Numbered from the stretch's first letter, positions 1 through 7,831 are shown. The stretch is DNA of 33,151 nt from Bacteroidales bacterium (GCA_024413595.1 JAKSUC010000038.1:1-33151), one strand, 5' to 3'. Made by a program: numbers and translations. Notes: a model not told the origin generated them from the letters alone.

Positions 1-3
1 AAT

Positions 4-77
4 TCTCCAATAGCTCAGTTGGTTAGAGCATCTGACTGTTAATCAGAGGGTCCGTGGTTCAAGTCCACGTTGGAGAG
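4..77 (+). tRNA. tRNA-Asn (GTT)
   Basis: A full cloverleaf can be drawn. The acceptor stem TCTCCAA (4-10) pairs with TTGGAGA (70-76), with discriminator G77. The anticodon arm is TCTGA/TCAGA around the loop CTGTTAA, with anticodon GTT at 38-40. The T arm is CGTGG-TTCAAGT-CCACG. CCA is not encoded; the next bases are CTA. The promoter lies outside the window. The downstream gene tcdA acts on t6A of ANN-decoding tRNAs, the class this tRNA belongs to. Confidence 0.96.
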
Positions 78-125
78 CTAAGCTTCCAGAGTTTTTTGAT
101 GTGAATCAGAAGGCTCTTTTTTTTT
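74..125 (+). terminator. Possible terminator after tRNA-Asn
   Basis: AGAGC (74-78) and CTTC (83-86) can pair with GAAG and GCTCT (109-117), and a run of T follows at about 116-125. The T run is convincing, but the stem is bulged and would borrow the last bases of the tRNA. Confidence 0.4.
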
Positions 126-177
126 GCCTTAACTTTTCGTAATTTATTTTTTGTATTTTATTAATTTTTATAATATT

Positions 178-936
178 ATGTCAAATTCTTCTGAATTTTC
201 TCGTTCTGAAATGCTTTTTGGTATTGAAGCCATAAAAAAACTAAATAATGCTAAAGTTGCAGTTTTTGGTATTGGGGGTGTTGGTGGATATGTTGTTGAA
301 GTGTTGGCGCGTAGTGGCGTTGGAGAAATTCATCTTTTTGACAATGATGTTGTGTCTATTACTAATATTAATCGTCAAATTATTGCTACTCATTCTACTA
401 TTGGATTACCTAAAGTTGATGTTGCTGCTAAAAGAATTTTGGATATAAATCCTAATTGTAAAGTTTTTCCTCATAAAATGTTTTATGTTAGAGAAAATGC
501 TGATGAAGTAAATTTCTCTGATTTTGATTATGTTGCAGATTGCATTGATACAATTACTTCAAAAATTGAAATTATCAAAAGATGTTATCAATTAAACGTG
601 CCTTTAATTTGTAGTATGGGAACTGCTAATAAATTAGATCCTACTGCTTTTTCTGTTGCTGATATTTTTGAAACCAAAGTTGATCCACTTGCAAAAGTAA
701 TTCGAAAAAAATTGAAGGAACTAGAAATTCCATCTTTAAAAGTTGTTTATAGTCAAGAATTACCACAAAATCCAATTAATGATACATTGTCTTGCCGTTT
801 TGCTTGTGAATGTAATCCTGAAAAACTTTTAACATGTAAAAATCGTCGAGATATTCCTGCAAGTAATGCTTTTGTTCCAGCTTCGGCTGGTTTAATTTTA
901 GGTGGTGAAATTATCAAAAATCTTATTGAGAGTTAA
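178..936 (+). CDS. tcdA: tRNA threonylcarbamoyladenosine dehydratase (TcdA/CsdL, E1-like)
   Basis: ATP-dependent enzyme that cyclises t6A37 to ct6A37 in tRNAs reading ANN codons. It belongs to the ThiF/MoeB/E1 adenylating superfamily and is cytoplasmic. The 252-residue protein has the conserved N-terminal FSRSEMLFG, the nucleotide-binding GIGGVG (31-36), an acidic residue at the end of the second strand (D55), the NINRQ motif (63-67) and the acidic ADCID segment (120-124). The C-terminal SNAFVPASAGLILGGEI matches the family ending. An in-frame extension upstream to 151 is possible, but ATG 178 gives the normal N terminus and family length, so it was preferred. HEPN/MNT genes begin 31 bases downstream behind their own promoter, so an operon with them is not required. 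Confidence 0.93.
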   Translation: MSNSSEFSRSEMLFGIEAIKKLNNAKVAVFGIGGVGGYVVEVLARSGVGEIHLFDNDVVSITNINRQIIATHSTIGLPKVDVAAKRILDINPNCKVFPHKMFYVRENADEVNFSDFDYVADCIDTITSKIEIIKRCYQLNVPLICSMGTANKLDPTAFSVADIFETKVDPLAKVIRKKLKELEIPSLKVVYSQELPQNPINDTLSCRFACECNPEKLLTCKNRRDIPASNAFVPASAGLILGGEIIKNLIES

Positions 937-955
937 AAAAAATATTTTATATTTG
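926..955 (+). promoter_or_regulatory. Bacteroidota promoter for the HEPN/MNT pair
   Basis: TTG (926-928), 19 bases, then TATATTTG (948-955), a full match to TAnnTTTG. Transcription would be expected to start only a few bases downstream of the box, leaving a leader of well under 15 bases before ATG 968, so the mRNA would be nearly leaderless. Confidence 0.7.
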
Positions 956-967
956 TAAAAAAAAGAT

Positions 968-1426
968 ATGGCTGAAGATTTATCTTTAATATTAGAAAAA
1001 GATATTAGATGGATACAACGTTTTGAAAATTTTAAAAAAGCATTCACTTCTCTTTATAATATAATTCAAACCAAAGATTATATTGATGATTTGTCTGATT
1101 TAGAGATTGATGGTGTAATTCAACGTTTTGAATTTACATTTGAATTAGCTTGGAAAACTCTTCAAGATTATTTGAAATATTTAGGTATTGAATTTCAAAC
1201 CGGACCTAATCCAACTTTAATTTGTTCTGCTGAAAATTCTTTGATTTCAGATCTTGAAGTTTGGAGAAAAATGGCAAAAGCTATAAATTTGACTACACAT
1301 ATTTATGACGAGCAAATTTCAAGAAAAATTGCATATGAAATATTTGATATTTACGTAGATAAACTTAAAGAATTAATTTTGTTTTTAGATAATAAAAAGT
1401 ATAATATTGAAAAGGAGAATTTATAG
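968..1426 (+). CDS. HEPN-domain protein, HI0074/HepT-like partner of an MNT nucleotidyltransferase
   Basis: The 152-residue all-helical protein resembles the 'nucleotidyltransferase substrate-binding' family (HI0074 type). The hallmark segment VIQRFEFTFELAWKTLQDYL lies at about 50-69. In type VII toxin-antitoxin systems the HepT toxin is an RNase with an R-x4-H-x-Y motif, and the MNT partner silences it by adding nucleotides to the Tyr. Here the corresponding segment is INLTTHIY (106-113): His111 and Tyr113 are kept, but the position expected to be Arg is Ile106. RNase activity is therefore doubtful. It may be a degenerate toxin or a member with another role. The stop codon directly abuts the start of the MNT gene, so the two are surely co-translated. 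Confidence 0.85.
   Translation: MAEDLSLILEKDIRWIQRFENFKKAFTSLYNIIQTKDYIDDLSDLEIDGVIQRFEFTFELAWKTLQDYLKYLGIEFQTGPNPTLICSAENSLISDLEVWRKMAKAINLTTHIYDEQISRKIAYEIFDIYVDKLKELILFLDNKKYNIEKENL
1411..1417 (+). promoter_or_regulatory. Shine-Dalgarno-like ribosome binding site for the MNT gene
   Basis: AAAGGAG lies 9 bases before ATG 1427, inside the 3' end of the HEPN gene. Most other starts in this window are preceded only by A/T-rich sequence, as is normal for Bacteroidota, so this site stands out and supports the 1427 start. Confidence 0.55.
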
Positions 1427-1729
1427 ATGTTTGGTTTAGGACAATCTGAAATCGATGAAATCTCTGGTGTTTTTAAAAAATATAAGAATATCAAAAGAGT
1501 ATTAATATTTGGGTCTCGTTCAAAGGGTAATTATAAAGAAGGTTCAGATATTGATTTAGCTATTGAAGGTGATGAAGTAGATTTTAATCAAATTTTGACT
1601 ATTCTCGCCGATATTGATGATTTAGAACTATTACACAATGTCGATTTAATTAATTATCAAGAAAAAAAAGATACTCCTATTGGTGAACATATAGCACGTG
1701 TAGGTAAAGTATTTTATATTAGAGAATAA
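1427..1729 (+). CDS. MNT-type minimal nucleotidyltransferase (HI0073/MntA-like)
   Basis: The 100-residue protein has the DNA polymerase beta-fold signature GSRSKGNYKEGSDIDLAIEG (residues 29-48): Gly-Ser, then ten residues, then Asp-x-Asp. A third acidic residue is in the later strand NVDLINY. These give the complete metal-binding triad, so the enzyme looks active. MNT proteins paired with HEPN proteins act as antitoxins that modify the partner with AMP or a short oligo-A. There is no gap to the HEPN gene (TAG then ATG), and a Shine-Dalgarno-like site precedes it. The pair is convergent with ribF, with only three bases between the stop codons and no obvious terminator there. Confidence 0.88.
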   Translation: MFGLGQSEIDEISGVFKKYKNIKRVLIFGSRSKGNYKEGSDIDLAIEGDEVDFNQILTILADIDDLELLHNVDLINYQEKKDTPIGEHIARVGKVFYIRE

Positions 1730-1732
1730 ATA

Positions 1733-2665
1733 TTATCCAAAATATTTTTCAACAGTTTTTTTATCATTAAATAAAGCCTCTTGTAATTGACTTATAGAAT
1801 TGAATTTTATTTCGTTGCGAATTTTTTTATAGAAAAATACTTTTACCTTTTTCCCATAAATATCTTGATTAAAATTTAGAATATTAACTTCAACAGTAAC
1901 AATATTTTCACTCGAAATAGTAGGATTATTTCCAACATTAACCATAGCATGATAAATGCTATTATCAATTTCAATATCTGCAATATAAGCACCGGGGTAG
2001 GGTAGAAGTTTACCTTTAGAGTCGGCTGAAATATTTGCGGTTGGAAATCCTATCTTTGTTCCTATTTGTCTGCCTTTTTCAACTATTCCAGTAATATAAT
2101 ATTTATAACCAAGTATTTTTGATGCAAATTCAATATCTCCTTTTAATAGCGACTCGCGAATTAATGTACTACTTGCAGAAATTCCGTTTTCTATTTTTGC
2201 ATCTATTTTTTGAATTTTAAATGATAATTTTTTACCATATTCTATCAATGTTTTAGGGTCGCTTAATCTATCACACCCAAAATGATTGTTAAATCCTGAT
2301 ATTAAGTAACGCATCTTAAGTTTTTCTGTTAAAATATTTTTCATAAATTCAAAACAAGTTTTGCTTGCAAATTCTTTATTAAATGGATGTATTACTAAAA
2401 TATCAATTCCTGTATTTTTAAAAGCTTCGATTTTTTCGTTTGGCGTTAATATTAAATTTAGTGGATGTTCAGGAAAAAGAACTTGTCTTGGGTGAGGATC
2501 AAATGTTAAAACTACGCTCTTTAATCCGTTTTCTTTTGCAGTTTTTATCAATGTGTTTATAATAACCTTATGTCCAATATGCAAACCATCAAATGTTCCT
2601 ACTGTAACACAAGTATTATCTTTTTCTGCAATATTAAAATTTTCTATGCCGTAAAATATTTCCAT
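1733..2665 (-). CDS. ribF: Bifunctional riboflavin kinase / FAD synthetase
   Basis: Converts riboflavin to FMN and then to FAD in the cytoplasm. At 310 residues it has the usual length for bacterial RibF. The N-terminal adenylyltransferase domain carries the nucleotidyltransferase motif GTFDGLHIGH (about 23-32) and the ISASSTLIRESL segment (about 162-173). The C-terminal kinase domain has GTKIGFPTANI (about 202-212) and the downstream VNVGNNPT with a following glutamate (VEV). All key blocks are present, so it should be functional. ATG 2665 is the only start that gives the normal N terminus. It is monocistronic and convergent with the HEPN/MNT pair. Confidence 0.95.
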   Translation of the reverse strand: MEIFYGIENFNIAEKDNTCVTVGTFDGLHIGHKVIINTLIKTAKENGLKSVVLTFDPHPRQVLFPEHPLNLILTPNEKIEAFKNTGIDILVIHPFNKEFASKTCFEFMKNILTEKLKMRYLISGFNNHFGCDRLSDPKTLIEYGKKLSFKIQKIDAKIENGISASSTLIRESLLKGDIEFASKILGYKYYITGIVEKGRQIGTKIGFPTANISADSKGKLLPYPGAYIADIEIDNSIYHAMVNVGNNPTISSENIVTVEVNILNFNQDIYGKKVKVFFYKKIRNEIKFNSISQLQEALFNDKKTVEKYFG

Positions 2666-2693
2666 CAGAGGAAAATCATAAATTATTTCGGTG

Positions 2694-2724
2694 CGAAATT
2701 AATCATTCAATATGAATTTTTCAA
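2694..2724 (-). promoter_or_regulatory. Possible ribF promoter
   Basis: On the minus strand TTG (2724-2722), 20 bases, then TAATTTCG (2701-2694), one mismatch from TAnnTTTG. It lies about 30 bases before the ribF start. Confidence 0.4.
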
Positions 2725-2751
2725 TTATTTTTACATATCAAAAAAATCTTT

Positions 2752-2759
2752 TATATTTG
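2752..2759 (+). promoter_or_regulatory. Promoter -7 box of the lipoprotein gene at 2794
   Basis: TATATTTG matches TAnnTTTG exactly, 34 bases before ATG 2794. A T-rich stretch around 2728-2730 sits where the -33 element is expected but is not a clear TTTG. Confidence 0.6.
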
Positions 2760-2793
2760 ATTTTTCTATTCAATAAAATTAAAAAAATATATT

Positions 2794-3498
2794 ATGAAAA
2801 AAGTATTTTTAATTGCATCAGTTTGTTGCGCATTAGTTTCGTGCAATAATTCAAACAATAGTCAAAACGCTGAAAGTTCAGCTGAAACTGAAGTTAAAAC
2901 AGAACAGTGTACCAATCAAAAAGCAGATTTTGAATCTCCCGACTACAAAATTTATGCTCTTAGAGGAAAAGTGAAAACTGTTGTTACTTATTCTCAAGAG
3001 AGTAATAAAGATTTCAATAATAAAATATCTAAAGAATTTGGAGATACAATAAAATTTTCATCTGATGGCAAAATAATATCTGATAAATATTTTGTTAGAG
3101 TTGGTTTTGATGATTGGGAACGTAAAGAAAGTCGTGACGAAAACGGTCAATTATTAGGTTTTGATTTAGACGATGAAGAAGCAAATACTTCTTTGTTTTA
3201 CAATAATGATGGTTTCTTAGAAAAATTAAATGATTGTAGTTCGGAGCATAGCACTGATTTTACTTTTACATACAATTCTGACTATGAGTTAATAAAAAGT
3301 GAAAAAACATTTTGTTATTTTTATGATGAAGGTGATAATTGTATGTCTGATGGCACTTCAACAGAATACACTATTTTAGAACGTGATAACAAAGGAAATT
3401 GGACAAAACGTGGTTATCATAGCTTTATAACACCTACTTGTAATGACAACACAGAAGAACTTTATGTTTTAGAAGTTCGTGATATTGTTTATTATTAG
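2794..3498 (+). CDS. Small secreted lipoprotein of unknown function
   Basis: The 234-residue protein begins with a lipoprotein signal peptide ending ALVSC, with Cys17 as the predicted lipidated residue. A Ser/Asn/Glu-rich linker follows. The mature part contains several short beta-type segments of the style FSSDGKI, DENGQLLGF, YNNDGFLEK and DNKGNWTK. These resemble the loose YD/RHS-like or MORN-like repeats common in Bacteroidales lipoproteins. No catalytic motif is recognised. It has its own promoter and a strong terminator, so it is a single-gene unit. Likely location is the outer or inner membrane, periplasmic face or surface. Confidence 0.8.
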   Translation: MKKVFLIASVCCALVSCNNSNNSQNAESSAETEVKTEQCTNQKADFESPDYKIYALRGKVKTVVTYSQESNKDFNNKISKEFGDTIKFSSDGKIISDKYFVRVGFDDWERKESRDENGQLLGFDLDDEEANTSLFYNNDGFLEKLNDCSSEHSTDFTFTYNSDYELIKSEKTFCYFYDEGDNCMSDGTSTEYTILERDNKGNWTKRGYHSFITPTCNDNTEELYVLEVRDIVYY

Positions 3499-3512
3499 GT
3501 GTTTAGTTAAAA

Positions 3513-3552
3513 ATCTGCCTACTTTTTAGATATAAAATAGGCAGATATTTTT
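3513..3552 (+). terminator. Intrinsic terminator of the lipoprotein gene
   Basis: ATCTGCCTA (3513-3521) pairs perfectly with TAGGCAGAT (3538-3546), followed by a T-rich tract ATTTTTTA. Confidence 0.85.
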
Positions 3553-3569
3553 TATTTAATTTCTTTCCT

Positions 3570-3577
3570 TATATTTG
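3570..3577 (+). promoter_or_regulatory. Promoter -7 box of the gene at 3614
   Basis: TATATTTG matches TAnnTTTG exactly, 36 bases before ATG 3614 and just past the preceding terminator. The -33 region is T-rich without a clear TTTG. Confidence 0.6.
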
Positions 3578-3613
3578 TAAAAGTCATAATCCTTAATTCG
3601 TAATTTTCATAAT

Positions 3614-4834
3614 ATGGCTTTATATTTAAATGTTGGTGATAAAATTAAGATATTTAATGTTTCATGTAGTGTTATTGGATTATCTATTTTATTATATAAA
3701 TCAGAAAATAGTGAATTTCACGCTTATGCTGTTTATAAATTATCCAAAAACAAAGATAATTCTATTTGGTATTTAGAAGATGATATTGATTATAACGTTT
3801 ATAGATTATATTACAAAACAAATAAAATTGATCTTATACCGATAAGAACTATTAAACATTATTATTATGTTCTAAAAAATATTGGTGATACAGACTTGGA
3901 TAAGAATGTGGTTCTTTATCATTATTTTGATACTAATTATAATTTTAATCTTTTAATAAATGAAGAAATAAATTGTCATGGTAGATTTATTAAAAGATCT
4001 GATATTATTAAAGTAAATTCAATTGAATATAATGAAGATCCACTCCAATTTTTTTTGCCTGATATCACTAAATTTCACGAAGAAAATGTAATTAAAAATC
4101 AGTCTTGCTCAATTGAAGAAGGTTTTGATATTGGTGATGGACTTTTAATTAACGATCAAGAATATTTTGTTTTATCTAAATCTATTTCAACTTATAATTC
4201 AAATTTTAATAACCAATATAATGAATTTAAGTTATATAACAACAATGAAAAAAAATATTGTCGTTTAATAAACATTCAAGATAAATATTATATTTTTTCC
4301 CCTTCAACAAAAATAGAAACTTATAAATTGATTTCAAAAGGCAAAAAAAGGAGAACTAGTTGTTTTGCTGATTGGGAAACTATCAACAATATTGAATGTG
4401 ATTATAAATTATATCAAGGAATAAAAGGTGGATTTTCATTACAAGAAAGGCATGAAAAATCACAAGGATTTGAATTTGATTTTTCAACAATTTCTGTATT
4501 AAAATATAATTATTTAGCATCAAAACCATGGCTTAATTCTGAAATTTTTTCTTTAAAACATTCTACTGAAAACAAAAAAGAAGAACCTTCTACTTTTAGT
4601 ATCGTACATATATTTTTCTTTTTTTCATTATTAATAGTTTTTTTTCATTTATTTGCCAAATATCATAATATGTTATTTTTATTAGTAATTATCTCAATTG
4701 TAGCGTTATATATCTTTATTAAAATAAAAATATCAAATAATAAATTAAAAAAAGAAATTACTCCTGAAGATTTTGTTAATTATTTTAAGGGTAACAAAAA
4801 AAAGGCGAACAATATTATATTGTTCGCCTTATAA
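3614..4834 (+). CDS. Unknown protein with DUF4178-like repeats and a C-terminal membrane anchor
   Basis: This 406-residue protein has no signal peptide. Residues 5-70 (LNVGDKIKIFNVSCSVIG ... YKLSKNK ... WYLEDD) follow the pattern of DUF4178: a VGD start, a small beta barrel and an x-W-x-L/Y-E element. A second similar block starts near FDIGDGLLINDQEYFVL (about 171-187), so it may hold two copies. Two hydrophobic helices at about 328-346 and 351-370 suggest membrane anchoring, with a short charged tail. DUF4178 has no settled function. The final codons, encoding KANNIILFA, are the serS terminator hairpin itself. The family call is by eye and tentative; that the gene is real is likely from its length and its promoter. 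Confidence 0.65.
   Translation: MALYLNVGDKIKIFNVSCSVIGLSILLYKSENSEFHAYAVYKLSKNKDNSIWYLEDDIDYNVYRLYYKTNKIDLIPIRTIKHYYYVLKNIGDTDLDKNVVLYHYFDTNYNFNLLINEEINCHGRFIKRSDIIKVNSIEYNEDPLQFFLPDITKFHEENVIKNQSCSIEEGFDIGDGLLINDQEYFVLSKSISTYNSNFNNQYNEFKLYNNNEKKYCRLINIQDKYYIFSPSTKIETYKLISKGKKRRTSCFADWETINNIECDYKLYQGIKGGFSLQERHEKSQGFEFDFSTISVLKYNYLASKPWLNSEIFSLKHSTENKKEEPSTFSIVHIFFFFSLLIVFFHLFAKYHNMLFLLVIISIVALYIFIKIKISNNKLKKEITPEDFVNYFKGNKKKANNIILFAL
4796..4830 (-). terminator. serS terminator, overlapping the end of the convergent gene
   Basis: AAGGCGAACAAT (4802-4813) and ATTGTTCGCCTT (4819-4830) form a perfect 12-bp stem with loop ATTAT. On the minus strand it is followed by eight T (plus-strand A run 4796-4803), so it terminates serS. 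It lies entirely within the 3' coding end of the plus-strand gene. Read from the plus strand it has only TTATAATTT after it, so it would be a weak terminator in that direction. Confidence 0.85.
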
Positions 4835-4852
4835 TTTATAAACTAATTCTTT

Positions 4853-6157
4853 TTACTCTTCGCTTTCTTCAATTTCATCACCACCGATATAGTCAAAACC
4901 TGTATATTTTCTTAATACTTCAGGTATTTCGATGCGATCTGCTTTTTGATAGTTTTCTAGAATTGATGCTACAATACGAGGCAATGCTAGTCCTGAACCA
5001 TTCAATGTGTGACAAAGTTTAGTTTTTTTGTCGCCTTCGTCTTTAAAACGTAGTTTTAAACGATTTGCTTGATATGCTTCAAAATTTGATACTGAACTTA
5101 CTTCAAGCCATTTTCCTTGTGCTGCGCACCATACTTCAAAATCGTAGGTCATTGCTGATGTAAAACTCATATCACCACCGCATAAACGAATTATTCTATA
5201 TGGTAATCCAAGTTTTTTTACCAATCCTTCTACATGAAGAACCATGATTTCTAGTTCTTTGTATGATTTATCAGGATGAACTATTTGAACAAGTTCTACT
5301 TTATCAAATTCGTGCAAACGATTTAGCCCTTTAACGTCAGAACCATAACTTCCAGCTTCGCGTCTAAAGCATGGAGTATATGCACAATGACGTATAGGTA
5401 ATTGATTTGCATTTAAAATCATGTCGCGATAAATATTGGTTACTGGCACTTCGGCTGTTGGAACTAGATATAAATCATCTAATTCACAATGATACATTTG
5501 TCCTTCTTTGTCTGGTAATTGACCTGTTCCAAATCCTGAGTCTTTATTAACCAATACAGGAGGTTCTACTTCCATGTAACCAGATTTTCCTGCTTCATCT
5601 AGGAAGAAATTGATAAGTGCTCTTTGTAGTTTTGCTCCTTTTCCTTTATATAATGGAAAACCTGCTCCTGTTATTTTTACACCAGTTGCAAAATCTATAA
5701 TATCATATTTTTTTGCTAAATCCCAGTGTGGAAGTGGATTGATACCATCAAATGATGGATTTTCGCCACCACGACGTATTTCTACATTGTCTTCTGCGCT
5801 TTTTCCTGGTGCTACTAATTCGTATGGAAGGTTTGGTAATGTAACCAAATTGTCGAAAAGTTCTTTGTCTAAGGCATTAAACTTATCTTCTTGTTCTTTT
5901 ACAATGTTTTTTAAGTCCGACGATTTTTGTTTTGCATTGTTGGCTTCGTCGGCTTTGCCTTGCTTGTAAAGGTCGCCGATTTGTTTAGCCAAAGCATTTT
6001 GTTCGGCCTTGTTGTCTTCCATTTGTTTTTGGATTTCGCGTTTTTGTTTGTCGAGTTCTACTATTTTCTCAACTACTGCGCGTACGTCGCGATTTTTTAA
6101 AGCTAAACGCTCTATCACGAATTCCGGATTGTCAACTATTGTCTTTACTAAAAGCAT
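4853..6157 (-). CDS. serS: Seryl-tRNA synthetase
   Basis: Class II aminoacyl-tRNA synthetase that charges tRNA-Ser and tRNA-Sec with serine. At 434 residues it is family-typical. The N-terminal antiparallel coiled-coil arm that holds the tRNA is visible at about 25-110 (repeated Lys/Glu/Gln heptads). Motif 2 is FRREAGSYGSDVKGLNRLHE. Motif 3 is the segment containing LNGSGLALPRIVASILENYQ. The serine-binding TAEVPVTN segment is intact. A short acidic tail (GGDEIEESEE) ends the protein. ATG 6157 gives the standard start. It is a single-gene unit ended by the 4796-4830 hairpin. Confidence 0.97.
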   Translation of the reverse strand: MLLVKTIVDNPEFVIERLALKNRDVRAVVEKIVELDKQKREIQKQMEDNKAEQNALAKQIGDLYKQGKADEANNAKQKSSDLKNIVKEQEDKFNALDKELFDNLVTLPNLPYELVAPGKSAEDNVEIRRGGENPSFDGINPLPHWDLAKKYDIIDFATGVKITGAGFPLYKGKGAKLQRALINFFLDEAGKSGYMEVEPPVLVNKDSGFGTGQLPDKEGQMYHCELDDLYLVPTAEVPVTNIYRDMILNANQLPIRHCAYTPCFRREAGSYGSDVKGLNRLHEFDKVELVQIVHPDKSYKELEIMVLHVEGLVKKLGLPYRIIRLCGGDMSFTSAMTYDFEVWCAAQGKWLEVSSVSNFEAYQANRLKLRFKDEGDKKTKLCHTLNGSGLALPRIVASILENYQKADRIEIPEVLRKYTGFDYIGGDEIEESEE

Positions 6158-6331
6158 GATGAATTTTTTATTTTTTTCAAGCCACTAAATTATAAAATTT
6201 ATTTTAATTGTTATTAAAGATTTTTTAAATAAATTTTTATTGTTTGTTTCTATCTCTATTTTTAATGGATTTTCCTTTTTCTTGTACTAAATTTCTATAT
6301 ATTCACGTTGATTATAAAAAATGTAATTATT

Positions 6332-7831
6332 ATGAATTTAAAATTTTCTGTTTTCTCTGTAATATTTTTTATTTCTATTATTTGTTTGTTTTCTTTTTGT
6401 AATAAAGAAGATGAAATTTTACCTAATAAATCAAAATCTGATACTTCTAAAATAACTTATACTCTAAAACCTTTTGATGGACCATTGGCTAATCCTCACA
6501 AAGGTTTTACTCTTCTTACCGAAGGTAGTTGGAATTTTGTTCCTGAATTTAAATATGGTCCTTATGGTTCGCTTGGTAATAAAGCGTGGGATCTTATTAC
6601 TTATGGGTCGGGTTATCAACAATGGAATAAGTTGAATCCAGAAAAAGATGTTTATGATTGGTCTGAACTTGATGAACTACTAAATGTTCTTAACGAACAT
6701 GGAATGGGTTATGCTTTAAGAGTTTTCCCTTATACTCCGTCTTTTATTACAAGCAATGATACACCTACCGAAGAATATGATTGGACACCTAAATGGATTT
6801 ATGATAATGGTGCAAAAAAAATTAAGGCAAAATTAGAAGGTTCAGGCTATATTGCACAAGTGCCTGTTTGGGACGATCCTATTTATTTAACGGCAGCTAA
6901 AAATTTTGCCAAAGCCTTAGCTGAAAAATATGATGGAGATCCTAGAATAGAATATATTGATATAAGAACATTTGGCGAATGGGGTGAATGGCATACTTCA
7001 CATTTAGAAGGTAGTGAAATGCCTTCTTTAAAAATTCAAAAAGATATGGTTGAATATTATGCTTCTTTGTTTAAAAAAACGCAACTTGTTCTCACTTCTG
7101 ATGGTTACGGTGATATTTATACATTTGCTTTAAGTCTTGGTATTACTAAACGTGACGATGGTTTTATTGGTATTCCTGGTACAGCTGATTCTTTAGTGAG
7201 AGCTTATAAGGCAAATTTACCTACAATTGCAGAAAATCTTGGTGGATATACTACTATGCTTACTTACAACGATATTATTCCAGGCGGATATTTAAAATGG
7301 ACTCCACAACGTTGGGTTGATGCCATTAAAACTGCACATCTTACTTATTATGTACTTGATCAAGATAGTGATTGTGGTTATATTTTTTATAAAGAAAATA
7401 AAGCTCTTGCTGATTCTATGACGCATGTTATTGGTTATAACTTTACTGTTTCAAATGCTGAACTTTTAACTTTTAAGGATGATAATAATACAATTGATCA
7501 ATTAAATATCACCGTTAAAAATTCTGGTGTAGCACCTTGTTTTTTTGATGTTTATATGGTTGCAGAATTTATTGATAATTCTGGTAAAACAATTGCTCAA
7601 ATTGGTAAAATAATTTTGATTGAAAAGGGAACATTTAAAGATGGTTCTTCAAAAGATTTTTCGTTTAGTTATACAATTCCAAGTGATCAAGAAAATATTG
7701 CAATTCAGCAAGGTGTTAATGTTGCATTGTCACTTTACGAAAGTGAAGATGCTTATAAAAATGGTAAAAATCCTACTGTACGTTTTGATAATGATGGTAT
7801 TTTAGAAAACAAAAAATTGATACTTAAATAA
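6332..7831 (+). CDS. Surface-type lipoprotein with glycoside-hydrolase-like fold (DUF4832/DUF4874-like)
   Basis: ATG 6332 is preferred to the in-frame start 24 bases upstream because it places a lipoprotein signal peptide at the N terminus. Cys23 is followed by NKEDE, a Lys/acidic pattern like the lipoprotein export signal that sends Bacteroidota lipoproteins to the cell surface. The 499-residue protein has NPHKGF (54-59), typical of DUF4874/DUF4832 proteins, then a segment resembling a TIM-barrel glycosidase, with FGEWGEWHTSH at about 214-224. Glu216 or Glu219 is a candidate catalytic acid. A beta-sandwich-like C-terminal domain starts near residue 370. The substrate is unknown; a carbohydrate is likely. 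The residue before the Cys is Phe, unusual for a lipobox. Confidence 0.72.
   Translation: MNLKFSVFSVIFFISIICLFSFCNKEDEILPNKSKSDTSKITYTLKPFDGPLANPHKGFTLLTEGSWNFVPEFKYGPYGSLGNKAWDLITYGSGYQQWNKLNPEKDVYDWSELDELLNVLNEHGMGYALRVFPYTPSFITSNDTPTEEYDWTPKWIYDNGAKKIKAKLEGSGYIAQVPVWDDPIYLTAAKNFAKALAEKYDGDPRIEYIDIRTFGEWGEWHTSHLEGSEMPSLKIQKDMVEYYASLFKKTQLVLTSDGYGDIYTFALSLGITKRDDGFIGIPGTADSLVRAYKANLPTIAENLGGYTTMLTYNDIIPGGYLKWTPQRWVDAIKTAHLTYYVLDQDSDCGYIFYKENKALADSMTHVIGYNFTVSNAELLTFKDDNNTIDQLNITVKNSGVAPCFFDVYMVAEFIDNSGKTIAQIGKIILIEKGTFKDGSSKDFSFSYTIPSDQENIAIQQGVNVALSLYESEDAYKNGKNPTVRFDNDGILENKKLILK

Noticed and set aside
968..1729. HEPN/MNT pair as part of a mobile island inserted at tRNA-Asn
   Set aside because: No integrase, direct repeat of the tRNA end or other mobile gene is present, and tcdA lies between them.
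5610..5969. 119-codon ORF opposite serS
   Set aside because: It is the antisense of a conserved synthetase gene, has no promoter and the protein is a low-complexity Ser/Phe/Leu shadow.
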